Source: Paracoccaceae bacterium (GTDB lineage Bacteria; Pseudomonadota; Alphaproteobacteria; Rhodobacterales; Rhodobacteraceae). From it: a DNA stretch of 36,065 nucleotides. Below, in pieces: positions 1 through 7,503 of this stretch. Location: positions 1 to 36,065 of the forward strand of contig PUKW01000319.1 in the NCBI GenBank assembly GCA_003550665.1. The letters are read 5' to 3'. The notes under the pieces are model-generated. The model did not search any database. It was given only the letters and a program-made list of their open reading frames with translations, and was not told where the DNA came from. Position numbers and translations under genes: made by a program. Within the stretch, counting starts at the first letter, position 1, and every line of letters starts with the position of its first letter.

Positions 1-240
1 ACCTCGGCGCTCGATCCGGAGATGATCAAGGAGGTGCTCGACACCATGATCGCACTCGCCGAGGAGGGGATGACGATGATCTGTGTCACCCACGAAATGG
101 GCTTCGCCCGGCGCGTGGCCAACCGCATCGTATTCATGGACCAAGGCCAGATCATCGAGCAGAACGACCCCGAAACCTTCTTCCATAACCCCAAATCGGA
201 GCGCAGCCGGCTGTTTCTCGAGCAAGTGCTGGGTCACTGA
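1..240 (+). CDS. Polar amino-acid ABC transporter ATP-binding protein, 3' end
   Basis: Only the last 79 codons are in the window. The reading frame is open from base 1 and begins at TSALDPE, the Walker B/D-loop region. The H-loop follows (CVTHEMGFARRVANR), then MDQGQIIEQ and the usual C-terminal PETFFHNPKSERSRLFLEQ. This ending is typical of the GlnQ/HisP/AapP class, which powers import of polar amino acids by binding two permease subunits on the cytoplasmic face. A permease relic of the same transporter class lies downstream at 871-1267, so an ABC operon probably existed here and has been damaged by an insertion element. The Walker A region is outside the window. Confidence 0.93.
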   Translation, partial: TSALDPEMIKEVLDTMIALAEEGMTMICVTHEMGFARRVANRIVFMDQGQIIEQNDPETFFHNPKSERSRLFLEQVLGH

Positions 241-379
241 ATGGTGTGCTGCGACCCGCCGCTGCAGCTTGTAACATTCTAGACTAGGCCGCAGCCGCTT
301 TTGAACACGCTGCTAATCGTGCTTGTTGTGGCCGCCGGGCTCAGAGGAGCTACGCGCGATTTCGGGTGACGCGGCTTGA

Positions 380-865
380 TCAGGCGGCGCGGTTTGCGGT
401 GTCGGTTTCGGCGACACCGTATGTAAACGTGACGCCTTCGATGACCATTGGCAACTTGTTCACACCCCTCAGCCGCCGCCACGTCTTCACTGCGGACTGA
501 TCGAGCTTGAACACCATCAGCTTCGCCGTTTTCTGCGACAGCGCGCCCTTGCTGCGCACGGTCCGGTGCCGGACGGTGGCAAGGACTCTCTCGACCGGGT
601 TGCCGGTGCGCAGGTGATCCCAATGCTCGGCGGGGAGTTCGCGCCGGTTCGCCGCAGGCGACAGACGATCCGGGGGATCGCTTGAGGCGAGAACGGTCGC
701 AGACCCGTAGAAGGTGAGCAATGCGTCCCGGTCCTTGGTCAGGCTCGTCACAGCCTTCTCGTATTTGGCACTGTATTTCTCGGCGAAGGTGTCCATGGCA
801 GTCTCGGCCGCGGCCCGGGTGTCGGCCCATCAGATCTTGCGCAGGTCGGTCTTGAACACCGGCTG
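380..865 (-). pseudogene. IS256-family transposase relic (C-terminal part)
   Basis: The reverse strand encodes a readable C-terminal transposase stretch including FAEKYSAKYEKAV, LPAEHWDHLRTGNP and TVRHRTVRSKGALSQKTAKL, all typical of IS256-family Mutator-type transposases. Three signs of decay are visible. The catalytic N-terminal part is absent. An in-frame TGA follows the KI of FKTDLRKI, near 814-816. About 22 extra residues (starting SATVLASSDPP) separate LLTFY from PAEHW, where family members have only DF. The fragment abuts the 5'-truncated permease relic at about 870, so the insertion and later deletion probably destroyed that gene. Family assignment is firm; the exact element is not identified and no terminal repeats were resolved. 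Confidence 0.88.
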
Positions 866-870
866 CATCG

Positions 871-1267
871 CTGTCGGCCTATCTGGTGCTCCTCGTGGTG
901 CTGCCGCTCGTGCGCGCCGCGGTCGCCGAGGAGATCATCTGGGCGGGGATCGCCTCGCTGGAGAAGGGGCAATGGGAGGCCGGGCGTTCGACCGGGCCGG
1001 GTGCGCGCCCAGACGATGCTGCACGACGTGCTGCCGCAGGCGGTGCGCAACGTGCTGCTCGCCCTGATTTCGAACACCGTCGAGGTCGTCAAGCTGACGG
1101 CGCTCGCCTCGGTAGTCAGCCTCGGCAAGATGCTCTATACGGCCGGGATGACACGCTCGCGCACCTGTAACGCCGCGCCGATGATCCTTGTCGCCGGGAT
1201 CTGCCTTGCGATGCTGTGGCCGCTCCTGCGTCTGGTGAGCCGCTTCGAGCGCCGCGTGAGTGCCTGA
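871..1267 (+). pseudogene. Amino-acid ABC transporter permease relic (frameshifted)
   Basis: Two consecutive frames give the C-terminal half of a HisM/GltK-type permease. The first (871 to about 1000) reads AEEIIWAGIASLEKGQWEAG, the EAA loop that contacts the ATPase. The second (from about 1001 to TGA at 1265-1267) reads VLPQAVRNVLLALISNTVEV and KLTALASVVSLGKMLYTAGM. A one-base gain near 1000 separates them, and the N-terminal membrane segments are missing where the IS256 relic begins. It should have partnered the ATPase ending at 240. It is almost certainly non-functional. Confidence 0.85.
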
Positions 1268-1290
1268 TCAACCTGACCGAGGAGGACATA

Positions 1291-2226
1291 TTGCGACAGA
1301 TCGTTATCGGTGCGGCCCAGATGGGGCCGATCCAGAAGGACGAGCCACGCAAGGCCGTCGTGGCGCGCATGATCGCGCTGCTCGAGCAGGCCGCGGCGCG
1401 CGGCTGCGACGTGATCGTCTATCCCGAGCTTTGCCTGACGACCTTCTTTCCGCGCCACTTCATGGAGGACGCCGCCGAGATCGACCGGTGGTTCGAGCGC
1501 GAGATGCCCGGCCCCGAAACGGCGCCGCTGTTCGAGGCCGCGCGCGCACGCGGCGTCGCTATGAGCTTCGGCTACGCCGAGCTCACGCCCGAGGGCCGGC
1601 GCTTCAACACCGCGATCGTGACCGACAAGGCCGGGCGGATCGTCGGCAAATACCGCAAGGTGCACCTGCCCGGCCACGCCGAATACGATCCCGAGCGCAG
1701 CTTCCAGCATCTCGAGAAGCGCTATTTCGAGCCCGGCGATCTCGGCTTTCCGGTTTGGCGCAACCTCGATGCCTGGATGGGGATGTGCATCTGCAACGAC
1801 CGGCGCTGGCCCGAGGTCTACCGGGTGATGGGACTGCAGGGGGTCGAGCTGATCATGCTCGGCTACAACACCCCCTCGGTCAACAGCCAGGACGGCCGCG
1901 AGGGGCTGGAGCGGCGGCTCTATCACTCCGAGCTGTCGATGGCCGCGGGCGCGTATCAGAACGCGGCCTGGGTCGTGGGCGTGGCCAAGGCGGGCGACGA
2001 GGACGGCCACCACCTGATGGCCGGCAGCGTCATCATCGACCCGGACGGCATCGTCGTCGCACGCGCCGAGACCGAGGGCGACGAGCTTCTGGTGCATGGC
2101 TGCGACATGGATGCGTGCAATTTCGGCAAGTCCACCATCTTCGACTTCGCGCGCCACCGCCGCGTCGAGCATTACGGCCCGATCACCGCGCAGACCGGCG
2201 TGATCCACCCGGACAGCGGGGCATGA
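1291..2226 (+). CDS. N-carbamoyl-D-amino-acid hydrolase (nitrilase superfamily)
   Basis: A 311-residue cytoplasmic amidohydrolase of the carbon-nitrogen hydrolase fold. It would hydrolyse N-carbamoyl-D-amino acids to D-amino acid, CO2 and ammonia. The Glu-Lys-Cys triad is visible: E46 in VYPELCLTTFFPRH, K123 in YRKVHLPGH and C168 in CICNDRRWPEVYR. The CNDRRWPE signature is that of D-carbamoylases rather than general nitrilases, and the length fits their roughly 304 residues. The start is taken as TTG at 1291, 5-12 bases after GAGGAGGA and directly before the conserved strand RQIVIGAAQM; an upstream ATG at 1216 lies inside the permease relic. The stop overlaps the next start as ATGA. First gene of the hydantoin operon. 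Substrate stereochemistry is inferred from family. Confidence 0.9.
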   Translation: MRQIVIGAAQMGPIQKDEPRKAVVARMIALLEQAAARGCDVIVYPELCLTTFFPRHFMEDAAEIDRWFEREMPGPETAPLFEAARARGVAMSFGYAELTPEGRRFNTAIVTDKAGRIVGKYRKVHLPGHAEYDPERSFQHLEKRYFEPGDLGFPVWRNLDAWMGMCICNDRRWPEVYRVMGLQGVELIMLGYNTPSVNSQDGREGLERRLYHSELSMAAGAYQNAAWVVGVAKAGDEDGHHLMAGSVIIDPDGIVVARAETEGDELLVHGCDMDACNFGKSTIFDFARHRRVEHYGPITAQTGVIHPDSGA

Positions 2227-2834
2227 GCATCGATCTGAGCGCGCTGCCGCCGGCCGAGCGCTACAAGCTGCTCACCGCGGTGGTGATCCCGCGCCCGGTG
2301 GCGTGGGTGACGACGGTGAGCGCGGCGGGGGTGGTCAACGCCGCGCCCTACAGCTTCTTCAACCTGTTCGGCCAGGACCCGGCGCTGGTGATCCTCGGGC
2401 TCGAGCACCGCGCCGGCGGGCAGCCCAAGGACACCACGCGCAACATCCGCGAGACCGGCGAATTCGTCGTCAACATCGCCACCCCCGAGCTCGTCGAGAC
2501 GATGGTCGCTACCGCCGCGTCCTACGGCGCGGACACCGGCGAGCCGGAGGCGCTCGGCCTCGCGCTCGCGCCGTCGGCGCAGGTGGCGGTACCGCGGCTG
2601 GCCGATGCGCCGGTGGCGCTCGAATGCCGGCGCACCGTCGCGCTGGCCTTCAGCGCGGAGCGCGAGATACTGGTGGGCGAGGCGCTGGGGCTCGCCGCGC
2701 GGGACGGGCTGATCGATACGGCGCGCAACCATGTCGACTGGGGCGGCGCGTTTCCGGTTGCCCGGCTCTTCGCCGATCGCTACGCCCGCCTTGTCGAGAT
2801 CGAACGCCGCAGCATCCCGCCGGTGCCGGGATGA
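2223..2834 (+). CDS. Flavin reductase-like FMN-binding protein
   Basis: A 203-residue protein of the FMN-binding split-barrel (flavin reductase-like, DIM6/NTAB) family. Family features include RPVAWVTTVSAAGVVNAAPY near the N-terminus, which forms part of the flavin site, then PKDTTRNIRETGEFVVNI and the central ECRRTVAL strand. Family members either reduce free flavin with NAD(P)H or act as FMN-dependent reductases; no partner monooxygenase is seen here. Its ATG overlaps the stop of the carbamoylase by 4 bases, so it is translationally coupled to the hydantoin genes. Its role in that pathway is not obvious. It might act on an aromatic or unsaturated substrate feeding the hydantoinase. Family call firm, function open. 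Confidence 0.85.
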   Translation: MSIDLSALPPAERYKLLTAVVIPRPVAWVTTVSAAGVVNAAPYSFFNLFGQDPALVILGLEHRAGGQPKDTTRNIRETGEFVVNIATPELVETMVATAASYGADTGEPEALGLALAPSAQVAVPRLADAPVALECRRTVALAFSAEREILVGEALGLAARDGLIDTARNHVDWGGAFPVARLFADRYARLVEIERRSIPPVPG

Positions 2835-2916
2835 AAGGGGGGCCGATGACGCAACGCAGTGACCGCACCCCGGCCGGGCCCCACCGCCGGACCTGCCGCG
2901 AGAAGGAGAATGGCGC

Positions 2917-4389
2917 ATGACGCATGATCTCGTCATCCGCGGCGGCACCTGTGCGACCGCGGCCGATACCTTCACGGCCGATGTGGGCATCACCGACGGG
3001 CGGATCGCAACCCTCGGCACCGGGCTCGACGGCGCCGAGGTGATCGATGCACGTGGCAAGCTGGTGCTGCCCGGCGGCATCGAAGCGCATTGCCACATTG
3101 CCCAGGAAAGCGCGTCGGGTGGCATGACCGCCGATGACTACCGCACCGGCTCGATCAGCGCGGCCTTCGGCGGCAACTCGAGCTTCATCCCCTTCGCCGC
3201 GCAGCATCGCGGCATGGGGGTGAGCGAGACACTCGACCTTTATGACAGCCGCGCTTCGGGGCAGTCGGTGATCGATTACAGCTATCACCTGATCGTGGCC
3301 GATCCGACCGAGGCGGTGCTCGCCGAGGAGCTGCCCGCGGCCTTCGCGCGCGGGGTGAGCTCGTTCAAGGTCTTCATGACCTACGATCTGATGCGCATCG
3401 ATGACGGGCAGTTTCTCGACATCCTGTCGGTGGCGAAGGCGCATGGCGCGCTCACCATGGTGCATGCCGAGAACAACGACATGATCAAGTGGATGTCCGC
3501 GCGCCTCGAGGCGGGCGGGTACACCGCGCCACGCTACCACGCGCCGAGCCACCCCGCACTGGCCGAGGCCGAGGCGATCAATCGCGCCGTCGCGCTCGCC
3601 CGGCTCGCGGGGGCGGCGCTGATGATCGTGCATGTCTCCACCGAGGAGGGCGCGCGGCTCGTCGCGGATGCGCGCCGCGAAGGGGCGGCGATCTTTGCCG
3701 AGACATGCCCGCAATACCTGTTCCTGACGCGCGACGATCTCGACCGTCCGGGCATGGAGGGCGCAAAGTTCATGTGCTCGCCGCCGCTGCGCGACGCGGC
3801 GACGCAGGCCGCGCTCTGGCGCCACCTCCAGGCGGGCACCTTCAGCCTGTTTTCCTCCGATCACGCGCCCTACCGCTTCGACGCCTCCGGCAAGCTTTCC
3901 AACGGCCCCGACGCGCCGTTCCGGCGCATCGCCAACGGCATGCCGGGGCTGGCCACGCGGCTGCCGCTGCTGTTCAGCGAGGGCGTCAATGCCGGACGCA
4001 TCACGCTGCAGCAGTTCGTGGCGCTGAGTGCCGCGAACGCCGCGCGGCTTTACGGGCTTGCCGGGCGCAAGGGTACCATCGCCGTGGGCGCCGATGCCGA
4101 TATCGCGATCTGGGACCCTGAGGAGGTGCGCACCGTGCGCCAGGCCGATCAGCACGACGCGATGGATTACACCCCCTATGAGGGCCGCGAGCTGTGCGGC
4201 TGGCCGGTCACCGTGCTCAGCCGCGGCGTGCGCGTGGTCGATGGCGGCGCGCTGGTGGCCGCGCCGGGGCACGGGCGCTTCACGGCGCGCGACCCGATTG
4301 ACCTGACCGGCTATCCCGGCGCCGACATCCCCGAGCTCGACCCGGCGCGCAATTTCGGCGCCCGCATCGCCCCGGAGCGGCGCGGATGA
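2917..4389 (+). CDS. hydA: Dihydropyrimidinase / D-hydantoinase
   Basis: A 490-residue cyclic amidohydrolase of the usual family length. It opens dihydropyrimidines or 5-substituted hydantoins to N-carbamoyl amino acids. The binuclear metal site is complete: H58 and H60 (PGGIEAHCHI), the Lys expected to be carbamylated K151 (SSFKVFMTYD), H183 (MVHAEN), H239 (MIVHVSTEEG) and D315 (FSSDHAPYRF). Start is the ATG at 2917, after GAGAAGGAGAA. About 80 bases separate it from the flavin reductase; a 24-codon frame (2847-2920) fills the gap but has no recognisable content. The stop overlaps the racemase start as ATGA. Flanked by a D-carbamoylase and a racemase, it most likely acts as a hydantoinase; a role in pyrimidine breakdown is the alternative. 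Confidence 0.95.
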   Translation: MTHDLVIRGGTCATAADTFTADVGITDGRIATLGTGLDGAEVIDARGKLVLPGGIEAHCHIAQESASGGMTADDYRTGSISAAFGGNSSFIPFAAQHRGMGVSETLDLYDSRASGQSVIDYSYHLIVADPTEAVLAEELPAAFARGVSSFKVFMTYDLMRIDDGQFLDILSVAKAHGALTMVHAENNDMIKWMSARLEAGGYTAPRYHAPSHPALAEAEAINRAVALARLAGAALMIVHVSTEEGARLVADARREGAAIFAETCPQYLFLTRDDLDRPGMEGAKFMCSPPLRDAATQAALWRHLQAGTFSLFSSDHAPYRFDASGKLSNGPDAPFRRIANGMPGLATRLPLLFSEGVNAGRITLQQFVALSAANAARLYGLAGRKGTIAVGADADIAIWDPEEVRTVRQADQHDAMDYTPYEGRELCGWPVTVLSRGVRVVDGGALVAAPGHGRFTARDPIDLTGYPGADIPELDPARNFGARIAPERRG

Positions 4390-5054
4390 GCGGCCCGATC
4401 CTCGTCATCAACCCCAATTCGAACACCGCGGTGACGGCGGGGCTCGATGCCGCGCTCGACGGCTTTCGCCTCGCGGGTGGCCCGCCGATCGAGTGCGTCA
4501 CCCTCGCCGAGGGCCCGTTCGGCATCGAGAGCCAGGCCGACAGCGACCGCGTCGTCGCACCGCTGCTCGACCTCGTGGAGCGCCGGGCCGACGCGGTCGC
4601 GGTGGTGATCGCCTGCTACTCGGATCCGGGGCTCGACGCCTGCCGCGGCGTGACCCGCGCGCCCGTCTACGGCATGCAGGAGTCCGGCGTGCTCACCGCG
4701 ATGGCGCGCGCCGACCTGTTCGGCGTGGCCGCGATCAGCGCGGCGTCGGTGGTGCGCCACCGCCGCTACATGCGCCGGATGGGCGTTCTCGACCGCCTCG
4801 CCGGCGAGCGGGCACTCGACATGAGCGTGGCCGACACCGCCGCCGGCGGCGAAGCCACCTTCGCGCGCCTGCACGAGGTGGGGGCGGCGCTGGTCGATGA
4901 CGGGGCCGGGGCGATCCTGCTGGGATGCGCCGGGCTGGCCTGGCTGCGCGGCCGGCTCGAAGACGCGCTCGGGGTTCCGGTGATCGACCCGACCCAGGCG
5001 GCGACGGCAATGGCGCTCGGACAGTGGTGCGCCGATGCCGGCGCGCGGGCGTAA
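4386..5054 (+). CDS. Asp/Glu/hydantoin racemase family protein
   Basis: A 222-residue cofactor-independent racemase. The start ILVINPNSNTAVTAG is the family phosphate- or carboxylate-binding signature. The two catalytic cysteines are present in VIACYSDPGL (about residue 78) and ILLGCAGLAW (about residue 180), giving the two-base mechanism that interconverts D- and L-5-substituted hydantoins. ATG at 4386 overlaps the hydantoinase stop by 4 bases. Together with hydantoinase and D-carbamoylase it allows full conversion of a racemic hydantoin to one D-amino acid. Maleate isomerase and aspartate racemase share the fold, but the context favours hydantoin. Last gene of the operon; no clear terminator follows. 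Confidence 0.9.
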   Translation: MSGPILVINPNSNTAVTAGLDAALDGFRLAGGPPIECVTLAEGPFGIESQADSDRVVAPLLDLVERRADAVAVVIACYSDPGLDACRGVTRAPVYGMQESGVLTAMARADLFGVAAISAASVVRHRRYMRRMGVLDRLAGERALDMSVADTAAGGEATFARLHEVGAALVDDGAGAILLGCAGLAWLRGRLEDALGVPVIDPTQAATAMALGQWCADAGARA

Positions 5055-5070
5055 CAGGCGCGGGAAAGAT

Positions 5071-5166
5071 CTGTCACTCAGGCTGCTCGAGAAATTCGGC
5101 GCGATGATGGGCAATCGGACGACCACCAGCACTGCTGCCAAACTCGGCATCTCGCAGCCCGCATGA
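5071..5166 (+). pseudogene. LysR-type regulator fragment (helix-turn-helix only)
   Basis: An in-frame stretch reads LRLLEKFGAMMGNRTTTSTA followed by AKLGISQPA and then a TGA at 5164-5166. This is the first half of a LysR winged-helix domain (consensus LRLFEAV...T.AA..L..SQPAVS). It stops just where VSxAI would begin, and no effector domain follows. It starts within 20 bases of the racemase stop, so it may be what remains of a regulator once adjacent to the hydantoin operon. Confidence 0.65.
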
Positions 5167-5379
5167 GCCGCTCGCCGACGTCTCCCGGTGCGCTCGCGAC
5201 ACCGCGGCCTCACGGCCAGGAGATCCTCCTTCGCGGCTTATTCGCGTGCTGTCCGTGGACATGCGAATTTCAGACGGGGTAACTCGGACAGGGAGGTGCC
5301 GCGATGCGGGAAGGATCGCGCCGACAAGCGGCTGGCTCGGACCGCGGGGATGCCGACGCGCACCGTGGGTGGACCGGGC

Positions 5380-5820
5380 CGGACATCCGGAGTGCGATCC
5401 CCGATAAGACCATTGAATATCTCAAGCCGGGGGGCATAGCCCGGCTCGACCTCAACCATGTCGGCCCGGCGCAGCTCCTCAGGGTCAATGCGTCGCCGTT
5501 GCGGATCGCCAGAGCCGGGGATCGAGGGCGGGCGACCCCGAAGGGGGCCGGGGCACCGGCCCGGCCCGGCGGTGCGCCCTGATCGCGCAGCCTGCCTGCA
5601 CCTCGCCCTCCACCGCGCGGGCCGCTCGCTCCACAGCGACGATGCGAACGACGAAACCCCGCTTGGCAAAGGCGCCACGGTCCTGATCGACGCGGCCCGC
5701 CCCTGCGCCGCAATCTACCCCGATGACGCGCGGTTTTCCGTCTGGTCGCTGCCGCGCGCAATGCTCGCACCGGACCTGCCGGACCTGCCCGCGGCGGCGC
5801 CGGCGCGCGACAATCGCTGA
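5380..5820 (+). pseudogene. AraC-family regulator relic (ligand-binding domain, frameshifted)
   Basis: Two frames together resemble the AraC N-terminal ligand-binding domain. About 5400-5510 gives GGIARLDLNHVGPAQLLRVN followed by ASPLRIAR. About 5587-5820 gives LHLALHRAGRSLHSDDANDE, GKGATVLIDAARPCAAIYPD and FSVWSLPRAML, which match the family pattern of a strand, GD/GA-x-VL-D-x-RP, and LPR. The frame changes between the halves, in the interval roughly 5510-5590, and the sequence stops before any helix-turn-helix. The protein is therefore dead and truncated at both ends. Assignment rests on pattern only. Confidence 0.6.
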
Positions 5821-6439
5821 GCGTGACGTTCGCCGCGTCCCGAGGCCCGGCGATCGCGGGACCAAGGCGGCCGCGGTGATGGGTATGCCGGGCACAGGAG
5901 CATTCTGCGCAAGCAGTGGGGACCGGTTATGCGCACTTTGAGCAAGCGATTTCAGTAGTTTAGTGCGCATCGCGTGAATGCGAATGAACGCGACGCGTTC
6001 CAGGAACCAATTTTTTCCGAAATGCTCCCGGTTCAAGCCGTCGGTGCGCAACATCGCGGTGCTGCCGGGCGGGTTCGACATCAAGACCGGGTCGAGCGAC
6101 GCCGGATCGAGAAGGCGGTCGGCAAGCTCGGACGAGAGACCGACATTCAGCGTAACGGCAAGGTCTTCGCGTTCCTGACGAACGAGGAGAGGGACGTCGA
6201 GGCACTGGCGGTTCGGGTGAGAGTGGCCGCGCTGCAAGAGCGCCGCGGCCGCGCTGGTCGCCCTCGCGTCCGGAAATCCGCGCACCGGCGGGGCTTGAAG
6301 GCATATGCGGCTCACATTATCGTGTAAGCTACTGACCAAAGGCGGATCACCGATCGGTCCGCGGACAATCACGACGCGCCGGGGCCTGCGCTGCGCGCCC
6401 GCGCCTCCGGTGAAATGTACCAGCGAGCGGAGGTTGACC
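5821..6439 (+). other. Gene-poor region before the TAXI operon
   Basis: About 620 bases without a convincing gene. It contains repeat copy A (5898-6000). The stretch 6001-6330 is open in several frames on both strands, for example SELADRLLDPASLDPVLM on the reverse strand, but no frame has a ribosome site or a family I recognise. It is probably more decayed sequence. The leader of the TAXI receptor gene, including its promoter, should lie in 6300-6439, but I see no strong -35/-10 pair. Confidence 0.5.
5898..6000 (+). repeat. RIME/Bru-RS-like palindromic repeat, copy A
   Basis: About 103 bases matching copies at 10708 and 16523. It contains the conserved core GTGGGGACCGGTT within palindrome 1, a central GCGATTTCA, and palindrome 2 built on GCGTGAATGCGAATGAACGC. 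Its left arm is the most diverged of the three (CAAGCAGTGG in place of CAAAAGTGG), so it may be the oldest copy. It lies between the AraC relic and the TAXI operon. Confidence 0.75.
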
Positions 6440-7402
6440 ATGACGTATTCCAGAAAGATCCTGACGGCCGGTATCGTGGGCGCGGCGCTGCCGCTGGGCG
6501 CGGGCGCCGCGCAGGCCGATGAGCTCTCGTTGTCGCTGGCCACCGGCGGCACCGGCGGGGTGTATTTCCCGCTCGGCGGCGCGATGGCCGAGGCCTGGAC
6601 GCAGGGCGTCGACGGGCTGACCGTAACGGCCGAGTCGACCGGCGCGAGCGTGGTGAACGCGCGGCTGATCGAGGACGGCGAGTCGGATCTCGCGATGATC
6701 CAGAACGACATCGTCAACTATGCCGTTAACGCCGCCGAGATGTTCGACGGCGACGACCCGATGGAGCGCAATCTCGGCATGGCGATGCTCTATCCCGAGC
6801 TGATCCAGATCGTCACCCTCGCCGACAGCGGCATCGAATCGGTCGAGGATCTCGCCGGCACCAACGTCGCCGTCGGCGCGCCGGGCAGCGGCACCGAGGC
6901 CAATGCCCGCCAGATCATGGAGGTGCACGGGATCTCCTATGACGACATCTCCGAGCAGTTCCTGCCCTTCGGCGAGGCGGTCGACGCGCTGCGCGACGGG
7001 CGCATCGACGCGGCGTTCCTGACGGCGGGGATCCCGACCGGCTCGGTCGTCGATCTCGGCTCCACCGAGGACATCTCCATCGTTCCGATCGAGGCCGAAA
7101 ACGCCGAGGCGATCGCCGACGCATACCCGTTCTACAGCCCGATCACCATCGAGGGCGGGACCTATTCCGGAATCGACGAAGACGTAGACACCGTCACGGT
7201 GCTCGCCATGCTCACCGCGAGCGCCGATCTCGAGGCCGACGCTGTCGAGCAGATGCTCACCGTGCTGTTCGACGAGGGCACGCTCGAGACGCTGTGCGAC
7301 ACCCATGCGCGCGGCTGCGACATCACGCTCGACACCGCGACCGAGGCGATGCCCATCGACCTGCACCCGGGCGCGGAAGCGTTCTACGACGCGCATCAGT
7401 GA
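6440..7402 (+). CDS. TAXI-family TRAP transporter solute receptor
   Basis: A 320-residue periplasmic receptor of the TAXI (TRAP-associated extracytoplasmic immunogenic) family, at the usual length. The signal peptide is seen at residues 1-27 (GIVGAALPLGAGAAQADE). The mature start LSLSLATGGTGGVYFPLG is the family hallmark. Then come STGASVVNARLIEDGESDLA, NVAVGAPGSGTEANARQIM and the C-terminal receptor lobe. The mature protein is strongly acidic. It would capture a small organic acid, commonly glutamate or a dicarboxylate in studied members, and pass it to the fused permease encoded next. ATG at 6440 follows GGAGG at 6429-6433; longer forms starting at 6305 have no such site. A strong hairpin follows the stop. 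Confidence 0.93.
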   Translation: MTYSRKILTAGIVGAALPLGAGAAQADELSLSLATGGTGGVYFPLGGAMAEAWTQGVDGLTVTAESTGASVVNARLIEDGESDLAMIQNDIVNYAVNAAEMFDGDDPMERNLGMAMLYPELIQIVTLADSGIESVEDLAGTNVAVGAPGSGTEANARQIMEVHGISYDDISEQFLPFGEAVDALRDGRIDAAFLTAGIPTGSVVDLGSTEDISIVPIEAENAEAIADAYPFYSPITIEGGTYSGIDEDVDTVTVLAMLTASADLEADAVEQMLTVLFDEGTLETLCDTHARGCDITLDTATEAMPIDLHPGAEAFYDAHQ

Positions 7403-7423
7403 ACCGGGCGACTTGACCGGCGC

Positions 7424-7452
7424 GGCCGGCGGGCGCAGCATGCCCGCCGGCC
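7424..7452 (+). promoter_or_regulatory. Strong intercistronic hairpin between receptor and permease
   Basis: An 11-base perfect inverted repeat (GGCCGGCGGGC and GCCCGCCGGCC) with a 7-base loop lies 21 bases after the receptor stop. No T-run follows, so it is not a canonical intrinsic terminator. It may protect the upstream message or cause partial termination, giving more receptor than permease. Confidence 0.6.
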
Positions 7453-7503
7453 AACTCTTGCGCGCTGCCCTGCCGCGGTGCGCCTGCAATGCGGGATCGC
7501 CCG

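Noticed and set aside
2847-2920. A 24-codon frame between the flavin reductase and hydantoinase genes, with ATGA coupling
   Set aside because: Too short and Arg-rich, without recognisable content; more likely leader sequence with the hydantoinase ribosome site inside it.
5974-6327. Possible 117-residue protein before the TAXI gene
   Set aside because: It begins inside repeat copy A, has no ribosome site and no domain, and competes with equally open frames on both strands.
6305-6439. Longer N-terminus for the TAXI receptor
   Set aside because: It would put about 45 non-signal residues before a perfect signal peptide; GGAGG and ATG at 6440 decide the start.
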